Source: Gordius sp. MW1 (lineage: Eukaryota > Nematomorpha > Gordioida > Gordea > Gordiidae). Taken from it: DNA of 64,000 bases. A program made the translations under genes and the position numbers. The notes below the pieces were generated by a model, which saw only the letters and a list, made by a program, of their open reading frames with translations, was not told the origin of the DNA and searched no databases. Positions 23,401-35,441 of the stretch are shown here, piece by piece (position 1 is the first letter of the stretch; the number at the start of each line of letters is the position of its first letter). The stretch covers positions 930,001-994,000 of the forward strand of contig OZ038526.1 of assembly GCA_964036665.1 (NCBI GenBank). Reading direction: 5' to 3'.

Positions 23401-24984
23401 CAGAAATCATCAGTACACCACTCATGAATGAAAATTAAATTAATTATTATTATTGTTCGTGTGATGTTTGAGATTTTGGGGGTTAATTGATCTTTTTTCT
23501 TATTAATTACAATTCGATAACATTAATTTTTCCCTTTTTAAGGAACATTCCTATACAACAATTGTCACGAAAGGGAGGTACACGAGGTGCGGGCAAAAAG
23601 TGTTTGTCTATGGTAAGCAAGTCCACATTTATTTGCTCTAAGCTCCCAGGGCTCACACCCAACCCTTTGGACAAGACTAGTTGATATTTATCGATTCCCC
23701 CATGTAGTACATTAGGTATTAAGACGCGAGTCGAAAATGAATGAATCAGTTGTTGCGTAAAATACTAGTTAGTACTTTTGATTTAGTCAGTTTGCCCATC
23801 ACACATTAGATATAGTAGGCTTTGAATCGATTGCGATATGGATCCGTTCCTAATCCAAAAACACATATTGGTTGATCTCAGGGTGAGACTCGTGCACAAT
23901 TTCAGTTAATGTGCCAAACATATTAAAGCAGCTCTGAGAGGCTCCTTCCTTGTATCACTCGTGCTTTAGGCAAGCAAATTACAATTTAGTTTAATGCTTG
24001 GGGGGGGGGGAGATGTTTCAAATTTTTCGTACATATTACTAGTAAACAAAACTTTATTGTGATTTCCATAACATTCGGTAAATCTTTTGTAACTTTTTGT
24101 CAACCCTCCCCTTCCCTACGCCACTAATTTTAGCTCATTATTAACAAAAGAAATCCTTAAATCATAAGTATTTTTCGTTTTATGATTTACCTAATATTTT
24201 TTAAGAGACAGACTCCTTCGAAATCGCTTTTTTGATACCAGACCCAATTACCTTTTATTTAATCACTTTAACGGATAATTCATATCTAAACTCTTGAAAT
24301 TAATTTTTACACATACCATACGATTTAGGTACCACCTTAATTTGCCCGAAATGAAAGAATGTTTTACCAACAAATTTTACGATGAATCTTCCCTTAGCGA
24401 TCCACACAAGGCATACCTGGCATTGGATACAAATCCTCAAAATTTGGTATAAATCTTTATTAAGCAAAATGTGCATTATATATATGTTAGCAGGCTATGT
24501 AATTTCTAAAACTTTTCCAAATGAGCAAATTTCTCTGCTCCTATATATAACGATTTGATGCTAATTATTTGATGCTAAATAGCAATAAATGTCGGTTTTA
24601 AGCTTTAGCACTTATGCCAAATGTGCCCTAAAAATGTTTACTGTGGGGTTTATATAACTTAATTTGTTGAAATACTAAAATAGGTGCTATAATTTTTAAA
24701 TTTTAGTCTCCAAAATGCCTTTAAAAATTGGATTTAAAAGATCCATCTACATACTCGCTTAATTTATCGTTCATGTAAAAGTATTTTTTAATTAGGAACT
24801 TTCGCCCGAATTATTTTCCCTGTGGAACATTTATAATCTATACCAATCAGCTGATTCCGCTAAGGATTTAAATTGTCCTAACGTGCAAAATGAGACATCC
24901 GCGCTGGAATCCCTTTACCAACAGCTGATTGGAGAAGAGAACAGCGTGGTAGCCAAAATAAAGCTGCTCCAAAAATGTTTCTAG
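17491..24984 (+). CDS. MTMR10: Myotubularin-related pseudophosphatase, MTMR10/11/12 type, 15 exons
   Basis: Exons: 17491-17631, 17672-17834, 17874-18034, 18072-18203, 18514-18670, 19064-19165, 19751-19873, 20009-20111, 20772-20998, 21750-22052, 22361-22515, 22884-22968, 23543-23612, 24329-24446, 24796-24984. All phases match, giving 742 residues, close to vertebrate MTMR10. A GRAM/PH-like domain (about 10-110) is followed by the myotubularin fold: FPVLSYIYPESG, LRCSQPLVGP, GGGTEHESRYPQWKR, then QGSPILIHGGNGCDSSAQ-like loop at about 327-345, REWIWMGHPFRDRC, and [14 protein letters not shown], the last typical of the MTMR10/11/12 group. In active myotubularins the loop is HCSDGWDR; here the Cys is Gly and the Arg is Ser, so no lipid phosphatase activity is expected. 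Such proteins act as partners of active myotubularins on phosphoinositide membranes. An unusual linker of roughly 150 residues (exons 9-11) splits the conserved GHPF and FLDC blocks. The start ATG is the first in the open exon; an additional 5' exon cannot be excluded. Confidence 0.93.
19604..19735. mobile_element. Half copy of the CATGGGCGTAGCC MITE in myotubularin intron 6
   Basis: It begins CATGAGCTTAGCCAGCATTGG and runs through the AAAATGAGCATTTTTTG and TTTTAGCCATAATTTT blocks shared with the copy at 59674, then stops before the right terminal repeat. Confidence 0.6.
21480..21692. mobile_element. Palindromic hAT-like MITE (TAGTGTTGTAAAA family) in intron 9 of the myotubularin gene
   Basis: The left arm TAGTGTTGTAAAAAGGCT and beyond is mirrored by CCCTTTTTACAACACTA at the right. 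The palindrome continues inwards through blocks related to GTTTTGTTTG and TTTTAGTCG, and a few bases outwards. The same ends occur at 48635, 49407 and on the 3-kb foldback element at 36025. Confidence 0.75.
22104..22240. repeat. Short array of ACTTAGCATTT repeats in intron 10 of the myotubularin gene
   Basis: Several copies of TACTTAGCATTT end in ACTTGGCAGTTAAATAA. The large inverted array at 57680-58811 has the same unit and the same right-hand ending, so both probably derive from one element family. Confidence 0.7.
23104..23322. mobile_element. Degraded MITE remnants in intron 12 of the myotubularin gene
   Basis: From 23104 a TAGTGTTATAAAAATTGGCTGGG end and GTTTTGTTTGGTCGG mark the left part of a TAGTGTTGTAAAA-family element. 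It passes into a CCCCGCCCC run and TCCTGGCAACGCCCATTCCCC, the right end of the CATGGGCGTAGCC family. Counterparts of both are found in the duplicate at 48635-49042, so they predate the duplication. Confidence 0.6.
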
Positions 24985-25852
24985 GATTATTTTATCACCC
25001 CAAAATATCTAATTTATTTATATAGTTTTCAATATAGTACGCTCAAAGTTGTGACCTCACCACGTTAAATTTTGCATTAGGCATTATAAGGGATCTTGAA
25101 TCTTTCGCAGGGGAGGTGGCCTTATCTTTCGCAGGGGAGGTGGCCTTACAATTGTTAAAATATTTTTAATTTTTTCGCACCATTTCATCCCTACTTTTTT
25201 ATCCTACTTTTCGCAAATTATCAACATCGACGATCATAATAGTTATCATTGAGTACCTAATTTTTGACATTATAAATAATTATATTCACGTACAGTACAA
25301 ACCTAACATCTATGGGTGGCTAGTAGAGAACTGCAGTCACTTTTTTTCAACCCGAACCCGAAAGTATTTTTAACCCGGACCCGGCCGAAAGACATTTCAA
25401 AAATTTTAACCCGGACCCGGCCGAAAGACATTTCAAAAATTTTAACCCGAACGGGTCGCGAGTAGCTAGGTTGTCTAAGTTTATTATTGTTAATTCTAAT
25501 TATAGGCATTCATATATTGCATAGTAATTAATAACTTAATGCCACCATAAAACAATTATAATAATAAATTAATGAAAAAACAAAATTTTAACAATCACAT
25601 TTATATGGTTTTAGCAGATATTATAAATGTAAGTGTTGAATTTTAAGCCAAAGTACAGCCCTATTTTCACTCTTTTTAAACAATCGAAAACAAATTGATT
25701 TTATTCGATACAATTGAAACGCTTGTGTCCACTTTTTATTAAATAAATGTGCCATCTTGTGTAAAACATAAAAAAATTACGCTGAAACAAACAATGAATA
25801 AGCTAGCTTTTAAAAAAAAGCTTTAAAATAAATATTGATTACCACAATGGCG
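24985..25852. other. Intergenic DNA with two short tandem repeats
   Basis: A perfect 24-bp unit containing TCTTTCGCAGGGGAGGTGG stands twice at 25101-25148. A 36-bp unit containing ACCCGGACCCGGCCGAAAG stands twice at 25372-25443 and resembles the GC-rich subterminal repeats of the hAT at 43656. No gene was found. Confidence 0.6.
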
Positions 25853-26750
25853 TGTAGGGGAGACCTTAGGTAGTCGTAGCCCGGGGCTACATTATCTTTG
25901 TAATTATTTTTTAAAATAATAATGATATACAATTAAAATTTAAACCATATGTGTATTTTTCCATAAGGTATAAGTAAAAAACTTTTTGTTTAGAAAAAAT
26001 AATATTTAAAATTTTATAGAGGAAAAACGATTTTTCGGAGCTGTTAGGAGCCTTGACAAAATTTTGTATTTTGCGCATAAAATTTTTTTACCTGCATATT
26101 TTGGACTAATTTGAGTTTTATCTTATAAAGGGATATTTACTCTATAAATATTGCCTAATTTTAAATTTTTTATTAGCAATATAATATGATAAATTATAAT
26201 TTGTATATTAGGGGTCGGGGCTAGTCGGTGAGGGGCCAGTAGTAGCCATTTTCCATTGCGTAGACAAATGTCAAGATTTAAAAAACAATAGTTTTGTTCA
26301 ATAAAATATGTTAGTGTTATTTGGAATATTAATACTATTTAAAGATTTTTTCCATTGCAGAATTTGTCTCTTATGGGTACCTAAATCATATTGTCTTCAT
26401 GACCCTTTTTTATTTGTCTTATGTAAAATATAACCATATTCATTTGCATTCTCTATGATTTTTTTGTAATAAAACAATCCTTTTATTGATTTGAGTTAGC
26501 ATACACCAAGAGAAAGTGAAATCGTAAGGGATAATCTATCCCACGAAAGGGGCTATAACTTGCCCCGGGCATTTTTTAAATTTTTAGGATCTTTGTTTTT
26601 TTTAAATCTATTAATTTTTTCAATCCGAATTTATTTCCTATAGTAAAAAATAGACCTTAAAATTACGTTCCAACAAAAAAATTGAAAAAATAATCATTAG
26701 TTTTTTTAAAGTGGTTTTTTATGGCTATTTAGGCCCCGGTCTCCCCTACA
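25853..26750. mobile_element. DNA-transposon-like element with TGTAGGGGAGACC ends
   Basis: Thirteen bases TGTAGGGGAGACC at the left recur inverted as the right end GGTCTCCCCTACA. GC-rich blocks with GTAGCCCGGGGCTAC and GGGGTCGGGGCTAGTC lie inside an otherwise AT-rich body. There is no transposase frame, and no target duplication could be read, so the superfamily is open. Confidence 0.65.
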
Positions 26751-26944
26751 TAAAAACACAACAAATAAACAAAATTTAAGCTAGAAAACAAAGGGCTAAA
26801 ATTTTCATTGATTAATGCTGCAATGCCGCCTTTAGGTTTTGAACAATTTTATCGATAAGACTGGTTTCCATAGAGTCAGTCATCTGGGCGTATCACTCTA
26901 AAATGAAAAAAACATGTTAATTTGACATATATAGATATTAGATA

Positions 26945-27870
26945 GTGACAACAATTTCTTCACAAGCAAAAATCTGTTTCCCACCCATACGCCGGAAGAT
27001 TGTTCAAAGTCACTGCTGCAACGGTCAGGAGTATAATAGAACCCTGTTAGAATTGCCAATTAATGCCCTGTCCTCTAAGTTGATAATAAGTATGATAAGG
27101 GAGCAGTGGATATTGACGAAATACTTAAGTGTTGGCATTTTAGAAAAATATGCTTCGAAAAGTGGCCGCCATATGGCAAACGGAGGAATAAAAAAGAATG
27201 GTCCGGCGGGAAAACTTAACAGTTTAAGAAAACCGCTCTTGATTTAGTCCCCGTTTTCTAAAACTTATCTTTTGATTCTTTAAATGACAACGTTCTGACA
27301 TTTTTTACATCGAGTTTCTCTTTAATTTTGCATGTCTAAATTTTTTCTGCACACTACTTGGAGAGAAATTAGCTGATTAACAATCATAGGCTTTAAAAAG
27401 ATCATTTTCTTTCGCCCAACTTCCACCTTTCTCCTCTCCTTTCCGCAAAATTTGGTATCGCAACCTTTGCAATTTACTCCGCACCTTTAATAATTCTATA
27501 TTTTTTGTCGAACATTGTTGTTTTTTGCTAAGAATTATATACAGAGACTATTAGAAATAATCGTAAAACTCTTAGAAAATTAGCAATAAAATTTAGTATC
27601 CAAGAACCGCGAGTAACGGGGCCATTAGGAAAGTGAATGCATTGAAAATTAAAAATTATATAAGTATGAGCTGCTGTATGAGGAAGGGTGAACTACTTTT
27701 TTATAAAATTTTAAACGGAGCTTATAACAGCTTAAATTTAAATTTCTAATTGAGTTATTTAAAGAATTAGCCACACATATCTTTAGGAATCAAGGCTTGT
27801 ATTTACCCCGGTATGGCCCTTTTTAAAATGCTATAGAAGAGGTTTTTAGTAAATTAAAATTACAAGGAGA
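26945..27870 (+). pseudogene. Broken IS630/Tc1-like (DDE_3) transposase, copy 1
   Basis: The 100-codon frame at 26945 starts with a helix-turn-helix-like region (IRRKIVQSHCCNGQEY). At 27690-27740 MRKGELLFYKILNGAYNS can be read, and after stops LYLPRYGPF and NAIEEVFSKLK (to 27870), equivalent to the YLPxYSPxLNPIE segment that carries the third catalytic acid of DDE_3 transposases. The middle with the first Asp is missing, and frameshifts and stops separate the parts. Confidence 0.6.
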
Positions 27871-28864
27871 GATGACGTGCAAAATGATAGCTGGTGGATT
27901 TGTTGTCACTAGTAGAAAATTTATATATAAGTATAGTAGATATGTTCAAGATATTTTGAACGTGTATAGCAATACATTGATCCACTATGTTTGAATTATT
28001 GATTTTGTATTTTTTGTTTTACAAGCAAATTTAGATGATTTAATTTTACATATATACATTGCAAAATTTGGAAAAAATTAGAATGAATTATTATTTAAAA
28101 GGCTATTTTATGATTTAGAGATATTAACGAAACAAACATAAAATGCTTTTTTATTGTTAGTATTCGAATTTGTTGATACAAATCCTATTCTGATAAAATA
28201 TTTAGCAAAAAATCAATAAATGTAGACAAAACCTACCAAATCATCAAAAAGTGCGGTGTCAATTCAGACTAGTTAAAACACATTGTCAGTAAAACATTAC
28301 ATTGATCATATAATAATTTTGCGGTTCACTGTTCCTTACGAACAATTTCAATTTCCTCATCCCCTTTTCTATAGGAGTTAGAAAAGGGGAATTACGGGGG
28401 TAGGTAAAGATAAAATTTTATACCAACAACTGACTGAAGTGTTTTTCACAACATTTGTCAATTGAAATTATCGAACATTGTCCATTCCAGCCAATATTAT
28501 AATTCTGGACGATTTTTCCGAGACTAATTGTTCAGAAAACGCCCAATCTAAAAGTCATTTTATTTCAACTATTGACAGTTTCGTTGTTGAAAATATTTTA
28601 AAAAGTACACCATCCTTGTTCACACCGCCACTCATGGTGCTTTAATTTTACCTTTCAATCTTTTCAACTTCATGATAGCCCTTCCTTTCGTTTTGTACAT
28701 TTTTTTGCTTTATATACATTTCATCTATATATTGAATCCAGTTTGGTCAATGATCTAATTTGAAGATCAAGGGCCAAAAAACACAAAACTCCTGCAGCAC
28801 GTAAAGGCATCATCTTTCATTTATCGTCATTCATTCATCATGGAAAGTTTTATTTGTCCGGCAA

Positions 28865-29255
28865 TTGCACCCATATAAACTCAACTTTTGTATTTCCTCA
28901 TTAAAGGTTTGCTTCCATTACACCTTTAAACGTAGCAACAATTCAGAAAAGCGGAATGATGCTGGTGTCATCATTAAAAGAAGACGTAATTATATGTGCA
29001 GGATTTTTGCCCCTTTTTTTGCCGCCCATGATTTGAAAATTTTATTCATGGACGAAACGGGATTTAACATATCTTCTTGTATATATACGGAAGAGCCATA
29101 GGTATTAGGTATCGTGAGGGCAATTAAAAAAGTGATTGCATTAAAAAGTTAAAAAAATATTAACATGTGCGGCTGCATGAGCAAGGATGGACGACTTTTT
29201 TATTAAATTTTAAACGGAGCTTATAACAGCTCAAAATTTAATGAATAATTGAGTT
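28865..29255 (+). pseudogene. Broken IS630/Tc1-like (DDE_3) transposase, copy 2
   Basis: The frame reads KRRRNYMCRIFAPFF then LKILFMDETGFNIS, the segment with the first catalytic Asp of DDE_3 transposases. After a stop at 29099 a stretch homologous to copy 1 follows (ILNGAYNSS, about 29205-29235) and then decays. Confidence 0.65.
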
Positions 29256-29839
29256 ATTCGAAAAAATATTCATAATTATATAGATGTTGTAGTAAATAAT
29301 GTGCTGGCAATCCAAATATTCACAAATCGTTTATCAGCATTTGGTCAAAACCTTATAATTACTACCTAATACTATTCCCCTCAATTCTAAATGTTTTTAG
29401 TAGTAAAGTGAAATTTATCGTAAGAAAGGGTGAAATGCCGAATAAAATTGATTTATTGTGAATAATTGAAAATTTTAAATCCGCCCTAATTTCACATATA
29501 ATAATAATGCAATATATTTTTATTTTGTTTGTAATGAAGATTGTCAAAATTATTTTAACCATGTTTAACAATAGATTCTTGATCCCTGTTTAAATAATGA
29601 AAATATCAATTATTATTTTCCAAGAGTGTGTATTATTCATGTTAAAAGTTTACAATAATTTCTTTTTAAAATAAAAGCATACATTCGAAAATTAGTGAAT
29701 GATGAATTGAGGTTATTTTTCTAAATATACATATGTTGATGCCTAATCAAAAAACAGCTAAAAAAGATACAATCCAGATTAAAAACAAAAAATTATAAAA
29801 AAGTGCAGCAAATGCAAGGGTGGCGAAAAGATATACACA

Positions 29840-30575
29840 GTAATGGAAGGAGTTAGTTGAATGGGAAGTAGGCAGAGGGAAAGAGCATTCTCTTTCAAAA
29901 GCAATGATTCATCACCCTTTTTCTATTCCTTCACAGTAATGTTGAGCCCATCGCTGGATGACCATGTAATCTACCCAGAAGTAAACAGTTTTACATACCT
30001 CAGCTCGATGCTACATCAAGAGGGAGGTGGCGCAACGGTAGTCAATGCCCGAATCCAAAAAGGATGGCTTAAATGGCGATGTATATTCGTTGTAATGTGC
30101 GACAAGAAAATGCCAATATGGTTGAAGAGCAAAGCTTACAAATCCATCGTATGCCCGGTGTTACTATATGGAAGTGAAACATGGGCATTAAACACCACGG
30201 AAGGAAAGCTATTACAAGCCACAGAGATGAGAATGATACGGTAGAGCTTGGGGTATACTAAGCTGGACCATATGACGAATGACTTTCTCACAAAAATAGG
30301 TATTTAACCTATGGCGGACATGATAAACGAAAATCGGCTAAGGTGGTATGGGCATATATTAAGAAGGGACACGAATGACGTAAACCAAAAAGTACTGGAC
30401 ATGCAGATACCGGGGAAGAGAGGAAGAGGACGACCTCGTGTGACGTGAAAAAGGCAAGTCGATAACGTTATATCAAAAGCTATTAGTCAAGACATGGCAT
30501 TCATCCGGTCAAGATGGAAGAAACTTATTAAAACAAACCCCACGAATGTGGGACCAAATAACTGATAACGAAGAA
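29840..30575 (+). pseudogene. 3' end of a LINE reverse transcriptase ORF
   Basis: The frame at 29861-30243 contains VNSFTYLSSMLHQEGGG, IQKGWLKWRC, LLYGSETWAL and the motif EMRMIR. Further on, RLRWYGHILRRD-like and GKRGRGRP-like residues can be read in broken frames, followed by a GAAGAAGAAG tail at 30570. These are the conserved C-terminal motifs of non-LTR elements related to the one at 53933-57475. Everything upstream (endonuclease, RT core) is absent, as expected of a 5'-truncated copy. Confidence 0.8.
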
Positions 30576-31578
30576 GAAGATTTGGATATAAAGCGAAATC
30601 TTACAATTAAGGGAGGTATTGACAAATGAAGATGCAGTTATCAAATCAAAGGTAGGGGGCTCTGGGCCTAGGACACTTGATACACCACCTACATACATGA
30701 ATTAAAAAGAATTATATTTGAAATGCTTTGTTTCTAAATTTACATCTAAGGGAGGTATTGACAAATGAGACATTACTTATAAACATGAATTAAAAAGATA
30801 TTTATATATACAAATAATATTAGTATAGTAATTTATACTTTATATTTAATATTAATGATGAAGATTAACAATTTAATATACTAAAAAATCCTTAATTATT
30901 GAAGTTTTAATACTAATTATAAAGTAACTTAATTACTACTTTCATTTTAATCTACAACAAATTAAATTTGATACCATATGTAGAATATGTAGATTTTGCG
31001 ATATTCTTGAATACAACTTTATATATGACGTATTTCTTTTCAAAGAGTCAACACTTCCTTATGTTTAGACAATTCTATTTTTTTGTTATTATGCTGTTTC
31101 CAGCCATATTTTCTAGATTTAAAGTTCCAACCTTATTTTATATGTTTAATTTATCAACCATACAATAAAAAGTTATTTTAGGTATGAGTCAAATCAGTCA
31201 CATAGGGGAGAATATTTGGGGTTGAACCAATTGTGGATATATAGGATATAAATATATATAATATTCAAAATAAATTTTATTTATATGTCAGAAAATAAAT
31301 CATGGGCTAGTAAATACATATATATAAAGAGACTTAGAATTTGTAGGAGGAACTGAATTGGCATCTATAAAAATGATAGAATGCATATATATAATTGTAA
31401 CGAAGTGGCCGGGGGTATAACACCCAACCCCGTATACTAAACTCCCCTATAACACTAAACTCCGATTCTAAACTAAGAGATTAAATCAAATGACAAAGAC
31501 TGTTTTATTAGGTGGATAAGGCTTTATATACACATAGCGAAGGACATATATAAAAGTAGTAATCAAATAAGAGATAAA
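30576..31578. other. AT-rich intergenic DNA
   Basis: A 21-bp sequence containing AAGGGAGGTATTGACAAATG occurs at about 30608 and again at 30747. A segment around 31330-31390 resembles part of the palindrome at 34895-35441. No gene was found. Confidence 0.45.
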
Positions 31579-31586
31579 GTACGGTG

Positions 31587-34500
31587 CAGGGGCGTAGCCA
31601 GGATTTTCTCAAGGGGGTATAAAATTTCCAATTTTTTAAAAACATTTTTATAATAATATAAATATAAAAGCGGTGTATGAAAATAGTCGCTATAAAACAA
31701 TGTTTAATTTTCTTTTGCGAAAAGATAAGACATCAAGAAGGTCATCCGGAGTTGGGGCTAACTCCCGGTGAATTGTTAAATGCGCCAAACCATTTAATCT
31801 ATTGTTTGACATGGTATTTCGTAAGTAGGTCTTGAGTCTTCTCAAAGTTGAGAAACTTCTCTCATTTGTGCATGTAGTAATTGGGAGGCAAGCTAATAGA
31901 TAAAACAAAGTTCAAAGGTTCGATAAGCATTCTAATTTGGTTTTGTGATTTAGCAAAGCATCCAAAGAATTCTTGGGACGCAATTCTTCTGGTATCTGAG
32001 ACAACGACATATACCAGATATCAAATTCTGTTTTAACGCCAACATTTGTACCATTCAAGTCATTAAGGTAAAAATCCAGTAAGTGATTTATTTTTATCTG
32101 AGCTGTAGGCGAAACTTTTGAATCTTGAGGAAACAAAACTTGAAAATTTGCAATAATTTCCTTCTTGTCTAAAAATCTTTCATTGAGTTGAACAATAAAA
32201 GAATCAAGTAATGGAATAAAAATTGTGATTTTATAATAGTCCTCAACAGAGTCTTCGAATATTACTTCGGAACGTTTGTTTTCTATCCCATCTGGGTTTT
32301 ACAAGATCAAACTGGTATAAGTTTGCCTTAGCTTCGGCCATTAAAAAAATTTGATGGAATTCTTGATCAACATTAGTTCTCAACAATTTCATCTGATCAA
32401 CAATGTTTTGGGCCAACTCGGTGAACAGCTGTAGGTCTAAACTTTTTTTTGCAATTGACTGCAAAGAATTGATGCATAACTGAAAAGTTTATGAAGACAT
32501 AATAGCAATATTATGTAGTCCGATTGCCGCAAAGAAGACAGCAAAGATGCCGTCTCTGTAGCGGCATCGCGATCATACCAGGTAGAAATTTTTTTCTAAA
32601 ACAGGATAAATCACATCTTGAAGTTGAACAGCTTCGAGCCGTGATGAGCAACGGGTCACACATACTTGCTTTAATTTTTCCATTAATGGTTTATTGTCCA
32701 TTTTTGACAAGACTTCTAATAAAACATCTTGCCGTTTGGAGTATTTAAACATATCATAAACTTTAGAAACAATACCTATTTAAAAAAATTATCACAATAT
32801 TATGTTATCTTTAATTTATACCCATGCAATTTCTTATGGTAGGAAGGGTCGATGTATCTGAAAGGGCCAAGTTTAATGAATGGGAGGCACAGTGGACATA
32901 CAACGCCGTTGGGTATGCTTTCATAATAATGGACTGGACACCATTTAATTTTCCGCACATATTGCGAGCTCCATCATAGCCTTGACCTCTTAACAAATTC
33001 AGATTAATATTTAGCTTTTTTACTATTAATAATAACATCCGCTAATCCTTTTCCGGTTGTGTCATGAACCGGCACAAATTGAAGAAAATCTTCTTTGATT
33101 GTCACGATGACAGTATCTAGATACCGTGCACACAAAGACATTTGTTGCACTCCGGCTATATCAGTCGATTCGTCACAAACAGTTAAAAATGGGGATTTGT
33201 TAATATTGGTGACTATTTTTTGCAAAATGAGTTCATTGCAAATTGTAATTATTTCATTTTGGATGAGGGCTTAGATAGAGAGCATTTTTGGAAGAATTTT
33301 GTAAAAAATCGGAAAGTGTCTGATCACCAGTAGAACGGTATCTTAGAAGAGCCTGAAAATTACCTTCATTGTTATCTTGAACATCCAAGTCGATACGCCC
33401 ACAATTTTTATGGCCTCTTAATGATAAACCTTGGATGCCTAAGGTTAATATTGTATCTATAATCGGAGCAAATTCGATTATCGTGGGCTTCGATTTTTCT
33501 TTGGGTGTCTAGTTGACTGCTGATGCAGAGTTTTTTGCCCTCTCTAATTTTTTTTAATGACAAAATTGTATCAAGTGAATTAATAGGGTATATTTTTTTT
33601 TGATGGGACTTAAATTTGTAGAAGCATCCTTCCATCTTTGAAATGGTTCAGAAACTAAAGCCTTTAACTTCTGCTGTCCCTTTCCAGCAAATTTAGGACC
33701 AAAAAGCACACATGTTTTACAATAAGCTCCATTTTTCTTAGGGGAATATGCAAGCCAGCTCCATTTCTGGAACCAAGAGTGACGGAACTTACATTTTTTG
33801 TTTGTCATCACGGGGAAAATTAAATGAAAGGGGAGGTTGATAAATTTTATCAAGCTCTGATAGCTTATCTTCTATATCTTTGTCCACATATGTAGATATG
33901 TCATAAGGATAAGGGAATATATCACCATCACTTGTTGAATCTAAAATTAAATTATTTTATTTGAAAATATTTTAATTAAAAAGTCAACTCTTAATAATCT
34001 TAAAGAATATGTACAAATAAAAGTTACCATTTATTTGTGTCAATCTTTCTTTTGGTAAATCTTGGCTATCTTCTATAAAATATATGTTAAATTATAAATA
34101 CATTTACTAATGCCTAAAGATAATAGAATAGATTAAACTTAAATGTTTCATTTTTATAATTATTATTTAACTATAATAAGAATTATATAATTCTGTTTAG
34201 GCATCTTATCTTTCACTTTCATTTACTACTTATCACTACCTTTACTTAATAAAAACTAGCCAATTTTGCAGATATTCTTTCTAGAATAAATTTTGTTAAG
34301 CTACTTAAATATATTTAAAGATTTAATAAGCTTGCAACTATCAGTAGAAAATGAAAAGCATTATACAGTATTAATAATGTCAGATCAGTGAATAGAAAAT
34401 AAATAAATCATAGCTATTTCTTATCAATAGATCAAGTCAAGAAATTACTAGGATCAGAATCGGATGATTTTAACAAAGGAAAATAATGTTCCAAATTTCT

Positions 34501-34756
34501 TTTTTTCATTGTAATGCACGTGAATAAACGATATCGGAAAAAGAGAATAATGGTTACTTGGCTTTTTGTCGAAATTCAATTCAAAAATAAAAAAGTATAT
34601 ATCGGTATTTATTTATAAATGTCATTTTGAGTCAGTTACTCAGCTATAAAATAAAAACTTTCAATCTATAAATATGTTATTTTTTAATAAAAAAAATTAT
34701 TAATTTTTGGCCAAGGGGGTAAACTATCCGTTTCTACCCCCTTGTCTACGCCCCTG
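31587..34756 (-). mobile_element. Near full-length hAT element (ZMYM1/TTF type), inactive
   Basis: The 11-bp ends CAGGGGCGTAG and CTACGCCCCTG are inverted repeats, followed on both sides by an AAGGGGGTA block. The flanking octamers GTACGGTG (31579-31586) and ATACGGTG (34757-34764) match at seven of eight positions. The 3.2-kb length and the minus-strand coding remnants fit an autonomous hAT that has decayed. Its ends resemble those of the small CATGGGCGTAGCC family. Confidence 0.9.
31690..33853 (-). pseudogene. hAT transposase with TTF zinc finger, frameshifted
   Basis: Read from 33853 leftwards, the parts come in family order: a TTF-type finger (WSWLAYSPKKNGAYCKTCVL); the DUF4371-like core with FLTVCDESTDIAGVQQMSLC, carrying the first catalytic Asp; RGQGYDGARNMCGKLNGVQ and YVHCASHSLNLALSD; a helical region at 32464-31912; and the hAT dimerisation domain LPITTCTNERSFSTLRRLKTY at 31908-31690. 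At least five frame changes or stops interrupt it, so it is dead. A DNA transposase of this kind would cut and paste the element and any non-autonomous relatives with the same ends. Confidence 0.88.
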
Positions 34757-34894
34757 ATACGGTGTAAACTAAGGTGTATTCAAACGGCTACGCATATATT
34801 CAAATATCTGTCGCGCTCAAGTATAGGAAAAACGCGTGTATTCAATAGGCAACCTTGAATGATGCTACACTACAATAATCACTTACAAATAAGG

Positions 34895-35441
34895 GATGTT
34901 AGTATAATAAAAGGTGAGGCTGGAGTTGGGAGAGACTTAGGCTTTGTAGGGGGGAACAGTGTTTTATAAGTGCATCTAGAATATGTTAATGATCTAATTT
35001 ATATTTAATTATTAACTTACTAGCAACGTTGTTCATATCCAATGTTTGCAGAGGCCCAGCAATGCGCCCATAATTTGGATAAGCTATATAATATATGAGT
35101 GCTAATAGTAATTATAAAAGTTACTTTTATGTGATATGCATGCTCATGTGATATTATAAAATTTTCACATTATTCAAATTTTTTGTTGAAATATTTTTAA
35201 AATGCCACATAAAAGTAACTTTTATAATTATCACACCTTATATATCGTATATCTTATCCAAATTATGGGCGAATTGCTGGGCCTCTGCAAACATTGGATA
35301 TGAACGATAGTACAAATATGTGAATAATTATTAATTTAAATGACCTCATTAACAAATTCTAGATGCAATTAGGAAAGCTGTTCATCCTACAAATCCTAAC
35401 TTTCTCCCAGCTCCAGCCTCACCTTTTACTATTCCAACATC
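34895..35441. repeat. Palindrome of about 545 bp, arms about 240 bp
   Basis: The left arm from GATGTTAGTATAATAAAAGG through GCAGAGGCCCAGCAATG to AAAAGTTACTTTTATGTG is repeated inverted on the right, from CACATAAAAGTAACTTTT to CTATTCCAACATC. The spacer is short (about 60 bp) and AT-rich. It lies 130 bp beyond the hAT element at 31587-34756. No target duplication was clear. Confidence 0.8.

Noticed and set aside
32524-32748. Plus-strand 74-codon frame
   Set aside because: It lies antisense to the hAT transposase remnant and has no features of its own.
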